Assembly: GCA_900550235.1 (NCBI GenBank)
Contig: URRQ01000024.1
Coordinates: forward strand, 1 to 37,760
DNA length: 37,760 nucleotides
Direction of reading: 5' to 3'
DNA from: an uncultured Lachnospiraceae bacterium
Lineage (GTDB): Bacteria > Bacillota > Clostridia > Lachnospirales > Lachnospiraceae
Part shown: positions 24,683 through 31,560 of the stretch, piece after piece
Layout: every line of letters starts with the position of its first letter
Position numbering within the stretch: the stretch's first letter is position 1
The notes under the pieces: generated by a model
Databases searched by the model: none
The model's input: the letters and a program-made list of their open reading frames with translations, nothing else
Told to the model about the DNA's origin: nothing
Made by a program: the position numbers and the translations under genes

Positions 24683-25177
24683 ATGAAACTTATAAAATAT
24701 GTTGTGAAAATAGTTGCGTCCGGATGTCGAAGTTTGATGATCGCAACTATTTTTTTGCTTTGTCCATTGCTTAGTGGGAAAAAACCTATGGTAGTGTTAT
24801 CTGACAGTATGAATCCAACCTTTTCAGAAGGGAGTTTAATCTATATAGAACCGGTCAGTTATAATGAGCTGAAAGAGGGCGATATTATTTCTTTTGGAGA
24901 AAATCAAGCGATTACACATCGGATCATCGAGAAAAGAGAGTCGACAAAAAGTTTGATTACAAAGGGCGATGGGAATTCGTTTGCAGATTTAGAAATATAT
25001 GAAAATCTTGTATTAGGAAAAGTTTGGGACTCGGTGTATATTCCATATGCAGGGTATGTGATTTTAGAAATGAAAAAAATGAAAGTGATTTTTGCATTTG
25101 CATGTATTATGCTGTTGGAGAGTGGACTGGAAGAGTATGAAGAGAAAAAAATAGCAATAAAAAATCTACTGTATTGA
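24683..25177 (+). CDS. SipW/ER-type signal peptidase I
   Basis: Membrane protease that removes signal peptides, of the type with a Ser-His rather than Ser-Lys pair. Ser is in VVLSDSMNPTFSEGS, His in AITHRIIEK, and the acidic residue follows in KGDGNSFAD. An N-terminal hydrophobic segment (about 7-31) and a C-terminal one (about 135-152) flank the catalytic domain. SipW-type enzymes usually process a few partner proteins such as TasA-like matrix fibres or pilins; none is encoded nearby. At 164 residues it is somewhat short but all catalytic boxes are present. SD AAGGAGG at 24671-24677 is optimal, and is part of the leader stem described above. Confidence 0.88.
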   Translation: MKLIKYVVKIVASGCRSLMIATIFLLCPLLSGKKPMVVLSDSMNPTFSEGSLIYIEPVSYNELKEGDIISFGENQAITHRIIEKRESTKSLITKGDGNSFADLEIYENLVLGKVWDSVYIPYAGYVILEMKKMKVIFAFACIMLLESGLEEYEEKKIAIKNLLY

Positions 25178-25201
25178 TTGTTTATCATACAGTAGATTTT
25201 T
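25160..25201. terminator. Bidirectional terminator after the signal peptidase gene
   Basis: AAAAATCTACTGTAT (25160-25174) pairs over 15 bp with ATACAGTAGATTTTT (25187-25201). The left arm overlaps the last codons of the gene. A/T runs on both sides let it also end the minus-strand transcript described for 25160-25392. Confidence 0.8.
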
Positions 25202-25392
25202 AAATTATTCCATCCATCGGATTGTCCTCCTTATTCATTTCTTATCTATCTGAAACTATTATCTCAAATAGTGATTTTTTAATTATTCTTTCAAGTCTGT
25301 ATCCATTGGACTATACCTCTCATTTCTTATATTTTTTCTTTTTGGGTTTTAGTTTAAGTTTTTGGTGGTCCGTCCTCCTTTTGTTTTGTTGA
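25160..25392 (-). ncRNA. Probable small RNA or mini-ORF transcript
   Basis: A minus-strand unit with its own promoter (TTGACT 25425-25420, 17-base spacer, TATTAT 25402-25397) and the terminator at 25160-25201, giving a transcript of about 230 bases. It contains two AAGGAGG boxes (25380-25374 and 25232-25226) and two related blocks sharing AGAAATGA...TCC.ATGGAT...GAATAATT. The second block has a perfect ribosome site 8 bases before ATG at 25217 for a five-residue peptide (MDGII); the first encodes MDTDLKE from 25306. No protein longer than about 12 residues fits. It could be a regulatory RNA, a signalling-peptide relic or a leader. The rest of the gap to 25523 holds only AT-rich DNA and the gntR terminator. 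Confidence 0.45.
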
Positions 25393-25486
25393 TATTATAA
25401 TACCTCATGATAGATAAAAAGTCAATACAAAAATGAAAATAATTTTTAAAAATCTGAAAATATTTTCTATATAGTAAAAAAAGACA

Positions 25487-25525
25487 AAAATAATAGACCT
25501 CACATTGTGTGAAGTCTATTATTTT
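25487..25525 (-). terminator. Terminator of the gntR gene
   Basis: AAAATAATAGAC (25487-25498) pairs with GTCTATTATTTT (25514-25525), with an inner TCACA/TGTGA extension. On the minus strand it is followed by TTGTCTTTTTTTAC. The stem overlaps the gntR stop codon. Confidence 0.75.
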
Positions 25526-26186
25526 AAAGGGATAGATTGCTATGTTCAGCGCCTTCCAAAGCGCTGTCTTTTCCGGTATGAAAATGATCTTTTTGAAGGA
25601 TGGCGAATGCGGCGGAATAATTGTTCTCACGCATGTGGTGTACCATTTCTTTGAGATTCTGATTGGTCTTATGAATCTCCATTCCGTTTCGAACGGAATA
25701 GAGTCCCATACGTACAAGTTCTGATAAATTGCTTTCATAAATACGATGAATTCGTTCGTTATCAAAAATACGAATGATTTCCATGTGCATATTGGCATCA
25801 GCTAATTCCCATTGGAATGGATCGTTTTCAGCAGCACACATTCGAATCACTTTCTCCTCAATGCGATAGGAATATTCTTCGGCCTTGCCTTCCTCGAAAA
25901 TCTGACGAAATGCAATGCTTTCCAAAAGCTCTCGAAGTTGGTAAATATCCCGGATATCTTTGTCTGTGATTTCTTTTACGGTCATGGATTTGTGATAATC
26001 GGATACGATCAATCCTTCGGATTGTAATGTGCGGATTGCTGCCCGAATTGGGTTGCGGCTCATGTGAAGCTCTTCGGAGAGCATGGATTCAGTGAGCGGC
26101 ATTCCCGGTGGGTACGTTAAGTTGATAATGTTAGTTTTGATGATTTCGTATGCCTTGTCGGCAAGGGAAACAGTTTTTTTTGCCAT
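25524..26186 (-). CDS. GntR/FadR-family regulator, divergent from proC
   Basis: 220 residues. N-terminal winged helix of the GntR family: DKAYEIIKTNIINLTYPPG, LTESMLSEELHMSRNPIRAA, LQSEGLIVSDYHKSMTVKEI. The C-terminal FCD ligand domain (about 80-215) is all-helical, with Asp and His residues (ADANMHMEII, KDHFH) that could form the metal-ligand site of this family, which often senses organic acids or amino acids. It is transcribed away from proC. Five copies of a TTGTATACAA-type palindrome fill the shared intergenic region and cover both promoters, which is direct evidence that it controls itself and proC. A proline-related ligand is a reasonable guess. Confidence 0.9.
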   Translation of the reverse strand: MAKKTVSLADKAYEIIKTNIINLTYPPGMPLTESMLSEELHMSRNPIRAAIRTLQSEGLIVSDYHKSMTVKEITDKDIRDIYQLRELLESIAFRQIFEEGKAEEYSYRIEEKVIRMCAAENDPFQWELADANMHMEIIRIFDNERIHRIYESNLSELVRMGLYSVRNGMEIHKTNQNLKEMVHHMRENNYSAAFAILQKDHFHTGKDSALEGAEHSNLSL

Positions 26187-26227
26187 TTGGCACCTCTTTC
26201 TTTTATAAAATTGCGATTCTTCTTAAT

Positions 26228-26257
26228 AATGTATACGTTGTAGAATATTGTATACAA
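26228..26257 (-). promoter_or_regulatory. gntR promoter with two GntR operators
   Basis: On the minus strand TTGTAT (26257-26252), 18-base spacer, TACATT (26233-26228). Operator TTGTATACAA (26248-26257) covers the -35 and AATGTATACG (26228-26237) the -10, so the gene should repress itself. Confidence 0.65.
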
Positions 26258-26284
26258 AAAGAATAAAAAAAGCAAGAGGGTTTA

Positions 26285-26340
26285 TTGACATTTTGTATGC
26301 AAAGTGTTATATTGTATACAAGTTATAAAAATGTATACAA
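26285..26340 (+). promoter_or_regulatory. proC promoter with three GntR operators
   Basis: TTGACA (26285-26290), 17-base spacer, TATATT (26308-26313). TTGTATGCAA (26293-26302) fills the spacer, TTGTATACAA (26312-26321) overlaps the -10, and ATGTATACAA (26331-26340) lies just past the start point. Three sites with about 19-base spacing suggest cooperative repression by the divergent GntR protein. Confidence 0.75.
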
Positions 26341-26359
26341 TTTACAAGGAGAGGTAATC

Positions 26360-27157
26360 ATGATGAAATTAGGATTTATTGGCGCTGGAAATATGGCAAA
26401 AGCAATTATGGGTGGAGTATTAAAAAACGGTATTTTCAAACCGGAAGAAGTAATCGCTTCTGATTTATATGTTCCAGGACTTGAGGCTGCAAAAGAGAGT
26501 CTTGGAATCAACATCACAACAGATAATAAAGAAGTAGCAAAAAACTCTGAAGTTTTATTTTTGGCAGTAAAACCACAGTTCTATGCAGATGTAATCAAAG
26601 AAATCAGCGAATTTATTACAGAGAAACAAATCGTTGTTACGATTGCTCCAGGTAAAACATTAGAGTACCTTGGCGAAACATTTGGTCATCCTGTAAAAAT
26701 TGTTCGTACAATGCCAAATACTCCTGCTCTTGTTGGAGAAGGTATTACAGGTGTTTGTCACAATGAACTTGTATCAAAAGAAGAGTTGGATTATGTATGC
26801 CACATTTTAAATGGATTCGGTAAAGCAGAAGTTGTTCCGGAAAGATTGATGGACGTTGTTGTTTCTGTAAGCGGAAGTTCACCAGCATATGTATTTATGT
26901 TTATTGAAGCAATGGCAGATGCAGCGGTTGCTGATGGAATGCCAAGACCACAGGCATACAAATTTGCAGCACAGGCTGTTCTTGGTAGTGCAAAAATGGT
27001 TCTTGAAACAGGAAAACACCCAGGAGAATTAAAAGACATGGTATGTTCACCAGCAGGAACAACAATTGAAGCTGTACGTGTATTGGAAGAAAAAGGGTTT
27101 AGAAGTGCAGTCATTGAAGCAATGAAGAGATGTGCAGAAAAATCAAAAGGAATGTAA
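26360..27157 (+). CDS. proC: Pyrroline-5-carboxylate reductase ProC
   Basis: Reduces pyrroline-5-carboxylate to proline with NAD(P)H. Rossmann motif KLGFIGAGNMAKAIMGG, then AVKPQFYADV, RTMPNTPALVGEG, and the dimerisation/active-site block VSGSSPAYVFMFIEAMADAAV followed by SPAGTTIEAVRVLEEKGFR, all characteristic. Length 265 is normal. AAGGAGAGG lies before two adjacent ATGs (26360, 26363); either may be used. Earlier in-frame codons fall in the promoter. It completes the pathway begun by HypD at 11537, but is separately regulated by a GntR protein through the operators at 26293-26340. The following aldo-keto reductase starts one base after its stop. Confidence 0.95.
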   Translation: MMKLGFIGAGNMAKAIMGGVLKNGIFKPEEVIASDLYVPGLEAAKESLGINITTDNKEVAKNSEVLFLAVKPQFYADVIKEISEFITEKQIVVTIAPGKTLEYLGETFGHPVKIVRTMPNTPALVGEGITGVCHNELVSKEELDYVCHILNGFGKAEVVPERLMDVVVSVSGSSPAYVFMFIEAMADAAVADGMPRPQAYKFAAQAVLGSAKMVLETGKHPGELKDMVCSPAGTTIEAVRVLEEKGFRSAVIEAMKRCAEKSKGM

Positions 27158-27158
27158 T

Positions 27159-28154
27159 ATGACATATATCGCAGATGAAACAAGATATGATTCGATGAAA
27201 TATTTCCGTAGTGGAAAAAGTGGATTGAAGCTTCCGGGAGTGTCTCTTGGTCTATGGCATAATTTTGGGACAAACGATGATTTTTTCAATATGGAAAAAA
27301 TGTGCGAGACAGCATTTGATCTTGGAATCACGCATTTCGATCTTGCCAATAATTATGGTCCGGTATATGGAAGTGCGGAAGAGAATTTTGGAAAAATAAT
27401 CAATGGTGTGCTCAAACCATATCGAGATGAACTGATTATTAGTACAAAGGCAGGATATGATATGTGGCCCGGACCATACGGGAACTGGGGAAGCAGAAAA
27501 TATCTTCTTGCAAGTTTGGATCAAAGCTTGAAAAGAATGGGACTGGAGTATGTAGATATATTCTATCATCATCGAATGGATCCGGAGACTCCTCTTGAGG
27601 AGAGTATGATGGCGCTGGATACTGCTGTCAAACAGGGAAAGGCGCTTTATGCAGGAATTTCGAATTATAATGCTGAAACAACAAAAAAAGCAATGGAAAT
27701 CTTGCGGGATTTGAAGTGTCCATTTGTCATCAATCAAGTAAGATATTCGATATTTGATCGTTGGATCGAGACAGATGGATTGAAATCGTTTGCGGCAGAA
27801 AACGGATGTGGATTAATTGCATTCAGTCCTCTTGCGCAAGGTCTTTTGACAGATAAGTATCTTCATGGAATTCCGGAAGATAGCAGAATCAGAAGAGATG
27901 GAAGATTCTTAAAAGAAAGTGCGATTACAGAAGAGCGGTTGTCGCAGATAAAAGCTTTGCAGGAAATTGCAATGGAGAGAGGACAGTCTCTGGCTCAGAT
28001 GGCATTATCGTGGATTCTTCGTGATGGAGAGGTGACAAGTGTTTTAATCGGTGCATCCAGGCCGGAACAGATTCGGGAAAATGTGAAGATCGTAGAGCGT
28101 ACGAACTTTACTGCCGAAGAATTGGAGAGAATTGATCAAATTTCCATGAGATAG
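27159..28154 (+). CDS. Aldo-keto reductase, YghZ/GpR-like
   Basis: NAD(P)H-dependent (beta/alpha)8-barrel reductase of 331 residues. The catalytic tetrad is visible: Asp and Tyr in FDLANNYGPVYG, Lys in ISTKAGYDMW, and His in FYHHRMDP. The C-terminal cofactor loop is VLIGASRPEQIREN. The YRPLG-type insertion GPYGNWGSRKYLLASLDQSL matches E. coli GpR (YghZ), which reduces L-glyceraldehyde 3-phosphate and methylglyoxal. The start at 27159 is one base after the proC stop, so the two are co-translated and share GntR control. Its link to proline metabolism is unknown. Confidence 0.87.
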   Translation: MTYIADETRYDSMKYFRSGKSGLKLPGVSLGLWHNFGTNDDFFNMEKMCETAFDLGITHFDLANNYGPVYGSAEENFGKIINGVLKPYRDELIISTKAGYDMWPGPYGNWGSRKYLLASLDQSLKRMGLEYVDIFYHHRMDPETPLEESMMALDTAVKQGKALYAGISNYNAETTKKAMEILRDLKCPFVINQVRYSIFDRWIETDGLKSFAAENGCGLIAFSPLAQGLLTDKYLHGIPEDSRIRRDGRFLKESAITEERLSQIKALQEIAMERGQSLAQMALSWILRDGEVTSVLIGASRPEQIRENVKIVERTNFTAEELERIDQISMR

Positions 28155-28160
28155 AAGTTC

Positions 28161-28188
28161 TTGAATTGTAAGTGTGACGATATATTAT
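28161..28188 (+). promoter_or_regulatory. Possible dapF promoter
   Basis: TTGAAT (28161-28166), 16-base spacer, TATTAT (28183-28188). Transcription would start near 28195, immediately before the hairpin at 28201-28231. Confidence 0.45.
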
Positions 28189-28200
28189 AGAAACAGAGTG

Positions 28201-28236
28201 AGGCGTTTTCACAGAGACTGTGAAAACGCCTTTTTT
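28201..28236 (+). terminator. Terminator/attenuator hairpin directly before dapF
   Basis: AGGCGTTTTCACA (28201-28213) pairs perfectly over 13 bp with TGTGAAAACGCCT (28219-28231), then TTTTT. The dapF ribosome site GGAGG begins at 28237, the next base. It ends the proC transcript and would also sit in the leader of any transcript started at 28195. Confidence 0.75.
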
Positions 28237-28247
28237 GGAGGGAAAAT

Positions 28248-29060
28248 ATGCGCTTTACAAAAATGCAAGGATTAGGGAACGATTATGTCTATATCAACGG
28301 GATGAAGGAAACGGTGGAAGATCCGGAAAAACTGGCAATACGGTTCAGTAACCGTCATTTTGGTATCGGAGCAGATGGACTGATTGTGATTGGGGCTTCC
28401 AAAGTAGCGGATGTGCGAATGGAGATGTATAACGCAGATGGATCGCGAGGAATGATGTGCGGGAATGGCATTCGATGTGTGGCGAAATATGTGTACGAAC
28501 AAGGAATTGTACCGAAGAAAATGATCCGGATAGAAACTTTATCTGGGATAAAAGAAACATTAATATTATCCGATGGAGATGTGCAAGTGAATATGGGAGA
28601 GCCTAAAGTGGAACGGATCAAGCAAGAGATTACGATTTCGGTATTGGAAGGAAAACGAATAACCTCAGACTGCATTTCTATGGGGAATCCACATCGAATC
28701 CTTTATTTAAATGAATTGCAGGAAATGGAACAGATGGAATGTTTAGAATTAGAAAGAATAGGTCCTGCGCTGGAATGCTGTAGTGGTGAACCGCATCGAA
28801 GGAATGTAGAAGTTGTAAATGTCTTGGATCGTAACACATTGGAAATGCGTGTGTGGGAGCGAGGAACGGGGGAGACGTTGGCCTGTGGAACCGGAGCATG
28901 TGCAGCAGCAGTATCTTCTATCGTAAGAAACTTGACAGAACGGGAAGTTCGGATTAAATTAAAAGGAGGAAATTTGCTCGTTAAATGGGGGGAAGACAGC
29001 AGGAATATCTATATGACAGGTCCTGCAGTCACGGTATTTAAGGGCGACATTACTGTATAG
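28248..29060 (+). CDS. dapF: Diaminopimelate epimerase DapF
   Basis: Converts LL-diaminopimelate to meso-diaminopimelate for lysine and peptidoglycan. The two catalytic cysteines are Cys71 in MMCGNGIRC and Cys213 in LACGTGACAA. Family motifs MQGLGNDYVYI, FGIGADGL, MYNADGSRG, MGNPHRI, RRNVEVV and WERGTGET are present. Length 270 is standard. GGAGG lies 6 bases before ATG. dapL follows 17 bases downstream with its own AGGAG, so the last two steps of the DapL pathway are encoded together. Confidence 0.96.
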   Translation: MRFTKMQGLGNDYVYINGMKETVEDPEKLAIRFSNRHFGIGADGLIVIGASKVADVRMEMYNADGSRGMMCGNGIRCVAKYVYEQGIVPKKMIRIETLSGIKETLILSDGDVQVNMGEPKVERIKQEITISVLEGKRITSDCISMGNPHRILYLNELQEMEQMECLELERIGPALECCSGEPHRRNVEVVNVLDRNTLEMRVWERGTGETLACGTGACAAAVSSIVRNLTEREVRIKLKGGNLLVKWGEDSRNIYMTGPAVTVFKGDITV

Positions 29061-29077
29061 AAAAGGAGAAAAGCGTT

Positions 29078-30292
29078 ATGTTTAAAATGAATGACAACTA
29101 TTTGAAATTACCTGGAAGCTATTTATTCTCTACGATTGGAAAAAAAGTGGCCGCCTACTCGACAGAACATCCGGAGAAATCTATCATCCGATTAGGAATT
29201 GGGGATGTAACCCAGCCATTGGCGCCGGCAATTATTGATGCATTACATCATGCGGTTGATGAAATGGGAAAAGCAGAAACATTTCATGGATATGCGCCGG
29301 ATCTTGGATATGAATTTTTAAGAAGCGCAATGGCGAAGAATGACTATCAGGCGAGAGGATGCGACATTGCAGCAGATGAAATCTTTATTTCAGATGGAGC
29401 AAAAGGAGATTCTGGAAATATTCAGGAAATTTTTAGTACAGATAATAAAATCGCGGTATGCGACCCTGTATATCCGGTATATGTGGATTCCAATGTTATG
29501 GCAGGACGTACCGGAACCTATGACAAAGGAAAGGAAACATGGAGCGACGTTATCTATATGCCATGTACAGCGGAGAATGATTTTGTGCCGGAACTCCCGA
29601 AGGAAACACCGGACTTGATTTATTTGTGCTTCCCGAATAACCCGACCGGATCAGCGATCACAAAGGATCAGCTGCAGGTATGGGTAGATTATGCCAATAA
29701 GGTGGGAGCTGTCATTATTTACGATGCAGCCTATGAAGCGTATATTTCAGAAGAGAATATCCCTCATACGATTTTTGAATGTGAAGGAGCGAGAACTTGT
29801 GCGATTGAACTTCGAAGCTTTTCCAAAAATGCAGGATTTACCGGAGTGCGTCTTGGAGCAACTGTCATTCCAAAAGATTTGAAATGTGGTGATGTGATGC
29901 TGCATTCTCTTTGGGCAAGACGTCATGGAACAAAATACAATGGAGCTCCTTATATTGTGCAAAGAGCTGGTGAGGCAGTATATTCAGAAGCCGGAAAAGC
30001 GCAGGTAAAAGAGCAGGTTGCATATTATATGAAAAATGCAAAAACAATCTACGATGGGTTGAAAGATGCAGGGTATACAGTGTCCGGTGGAGTGAATTCC
30101 CCATACGTTTGGTTAAAGACACCGGATCAGATGACTTCATGGGAATTCTTTGATTATCTTTTAGATAAAGCAAATGTGGTAGGTACACCGGGATCCGGAT
30201 TTGGTCCAAGTGGAGAAGGATATTTCCGTTTGACTGCATTTGGAACATATGAAAATACATTGGCTGCTATTGAGAGAATTAAAGCATTATAA
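29078..30292 (+). CDS. dapL: LL-diaminopimelate aminotransferase DapL
   Basis: PLP-dependent aminotransferase that converts tetrahydrodipicolinate directly to LL-diaminopimelate, replacing the succinylase or acetylase branch. PLP lysine is Lys250 in ELRSFSKNAGFTG. Other fold-type I features are DGAKGDSGNIQ, DPVYPVYVDSNVM, FPNNPTGSA and IYDAAYEAYI. Length 404 is typical of the DapL class. It follows dapF directly, and its LL-product is the DapF substrate. SD AAAAGGAG precedes the start. A terminator at 30319-30371 closes the operon. Confidence 0.96.
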   Translation: MFKMNDNYLKLPGSYLFSTIGKKVAAYSTEHPEKSIIRLGIGDVTQPLAPAIIDALHHAVDEMGKAETFHGYAPDLGYEFLRSAMAKNDYQARGCDIAADEIFISDGAKGDSGNIQEIFSTDNKIAVCDPVYPVYVDSNVMAGRTGTYDKGKETWSDVIYMPCTAENDFVPELPKETPDLIYLCFPNNPTGSAITKDQLQVWVDYANKVGAVIIYDAAYEAYISEENIPHTIFECEGARTCAIELRSFSKNAGFTGVRLGATVIPKDLKCGDVMLHSLWARRHGTKYNGAPYIVQRAGEAVYSEAGKAQVKEQVAYYMKNAKTIYDGLKDAGYTVSGGVNSPYVWLKTPDQMTSWEFFDYLLDKANVVGTPGSGFGPSGEGYFRLTAFGTYENTLAAIERIKAL

Positions 30293-30318
30293 ATAATTTT
30301 TTTTCTGATAAACAAATG

Positions 30319-30371
30319 TCCGTTCTACAAAAACATCAAAAAGAAAATGTTTGTGTAGAACGGATTTTTTT
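30319..30371 (+). terminator. Terminator after dapL
   Basis: TCCGTTCTACAAAAACAT (30319-30336) pairs with ATGTTTGTGTAGAACGGA (30347-30364) with one mismatch, followed by TTTTTTT. Confidence 0.8.
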
Positions 30372-30372
30372 C

Positions 30373-30401
30373 TTGAATTTTTAGGAAAAGTGCGATAAAA
30401 T
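30373..30401 (+). promoter_or_regulatory. Promoter of tdh-kbl
   Basis: TTGAAT (30373-30378), 17-base spacer, TAAAAT (30396-30401), directly after the dapL terminator and 58 bases before the tdh ATG. Confidence 0.6.
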
Positions 30402-30458
30402 GAAAGCAAGGAAACGTTGAAAACGTAAAGAATACCTAAAAGACAGGAGAGAATCAAA

Positions 30459-31529
30459 ATGAGCGATAACAAAATGTGGGCACTTGTAAAAGAAGAAGCA
30501 GCTCCGGGACTTGCACTGAAAAGAGTACCAATTCCGGAAGTTGGAACAAACGATGTAAAAATCAAAATTCACAAAACAGCAATCTGTGGAACGGACGTAC
30601 ACATTTATCAGTGGAATGAATGGGCACAGCACACAATTGCAGTTGGACAGACAGCAGGCCACGAATATGTAGGTGAGATCGTTGAGATGGGAAGCGGTGT
30701 GAAAGGATACAAGATCGGAGACATTGTTTCAGGAGAAGGTCACATTGTATGTGGAAAATGCCGTAACTGTCTGGAAGGACATAAAGAAAACTGTAAAGAT
30801 GCAAAAGGTGTTGGTGTAAACCGTGATGGTGCGTTTGCAGAATATCTTGTAATTCCTGCAGAAAACGTATGGCCAACAAATCCAGAGATTCCGGAAGAAA
30901 TGTATGCAATCTTTGATCCATTTGGAAATGCAACACATACAGCACTTTCTTATGAAGTACTTGGAGAAGACGTATTGATCACAGGTGCAGGACCGATCGG
31001 TATTATGGCAGCTGCCATTGCTAAATTTGCAGGAGCAAGACATGTTGTAATTACAGATTTTAACCAGTATCGTTTGGATCTTGCTAAGAAACTTGGCGCA
31101 ACAAGAACTGTAAACCTTGCAAATGAAAAATTGGAAGATGTCATGAAAGAAATCGGTATGACAGAAGGATTTGACGTTGGTATGGAAATGTCTGGCGCTG
31201 CAGCAGGATTCCGTGATATGGTAGAAAACATGAAACATGGTGGTAAGATCGCAGTTCTCGGACTTCAGAGACCGGATGCTACAATCAACTGGGAAACAGT
31301 AATCTGGAATGGTCTTAACATTCGTGGTATCTATGGACGTAAAGTGTGGGATACATGGTATAAGATGACAACTATGCTTCAGGCAGGACTTGATATTTCT
31401 GATATTATTACACATAGAATGAATATCAAAGATTACAAAGCAGGATTTGATGCAATGATTTCCGGACAGTCGGGAAAAGTAATTTTAAACTGGGAAGACT
31501 TAGATCAGCTTGAATATCAGGCTCAGTAA
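30459..31529 (+). CDS. tdh: L-threonine 3-dehydrogenase
   Basis: Zinc-dependent medium-chain dehydrogenase that oxidises L-threonine to 2-amino-3-ketobutyrate with NAD+. Catalytic zinc ligands are Cys43 in AICGTDVH and His68-Glu69 in GHEY. The structural zinc site is CGKCRNCLEGHKENC (Cys98, 101, 104, 112). The cofactor motif GAGPIGIMAAAIAKFAGA and the Tdh-specific C-terminal GRKVWDTWYKM are present. Length 356 is slightly longer than E. coli Tdh (341). It is followed by kbl 31 bases downstream, the next enzyme, so the pair degrades threonine to glycine and acetyl-CoA. SD AGGAGAG is 8 bases upstream. Confidence 0.94.
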   Translation: MSDNKMWALVKEEAAPGLALKRVPIPEVGTNDVKIKIHKTAICGTDVHIYQWNEWAQHTIAVGQTAGHEYVGEIVEMGSGVKGYKIGDIVSGEGHIVCGKCRNCLEGHKENCKDAKGVGVNRDGAFAEYLVIPAENVWPTNPEIPEEMYAIFDPFGNATHTALSYEVLGEDVLITGAGPIGIMAAAIAKFAGARHVVITDFNQYRLDLAKKLGATRTVNLANEKLEDVMKEIGMTEGFDVGMEMSGAAAGFRDMVENMKHGGKIAVLGLQRPDATINWETVIWNGLNIRGIYGRKVWDTWYKMTTMLQAGLDISDIITHRMNIKDYKAGFDAMISGQSGKVILNWEDLDQLEYQAQ

Positions 31530-31560
31530 GAAATAGAGAAAAGAAAGGATGGATTGAAAA

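Noticed and set aside
28155..28247. Lysine riboswitch before dapF
   Set aside because: There is under 100 bases between genes, far too short for the lysine riboswitch, and its conserved core is absent.
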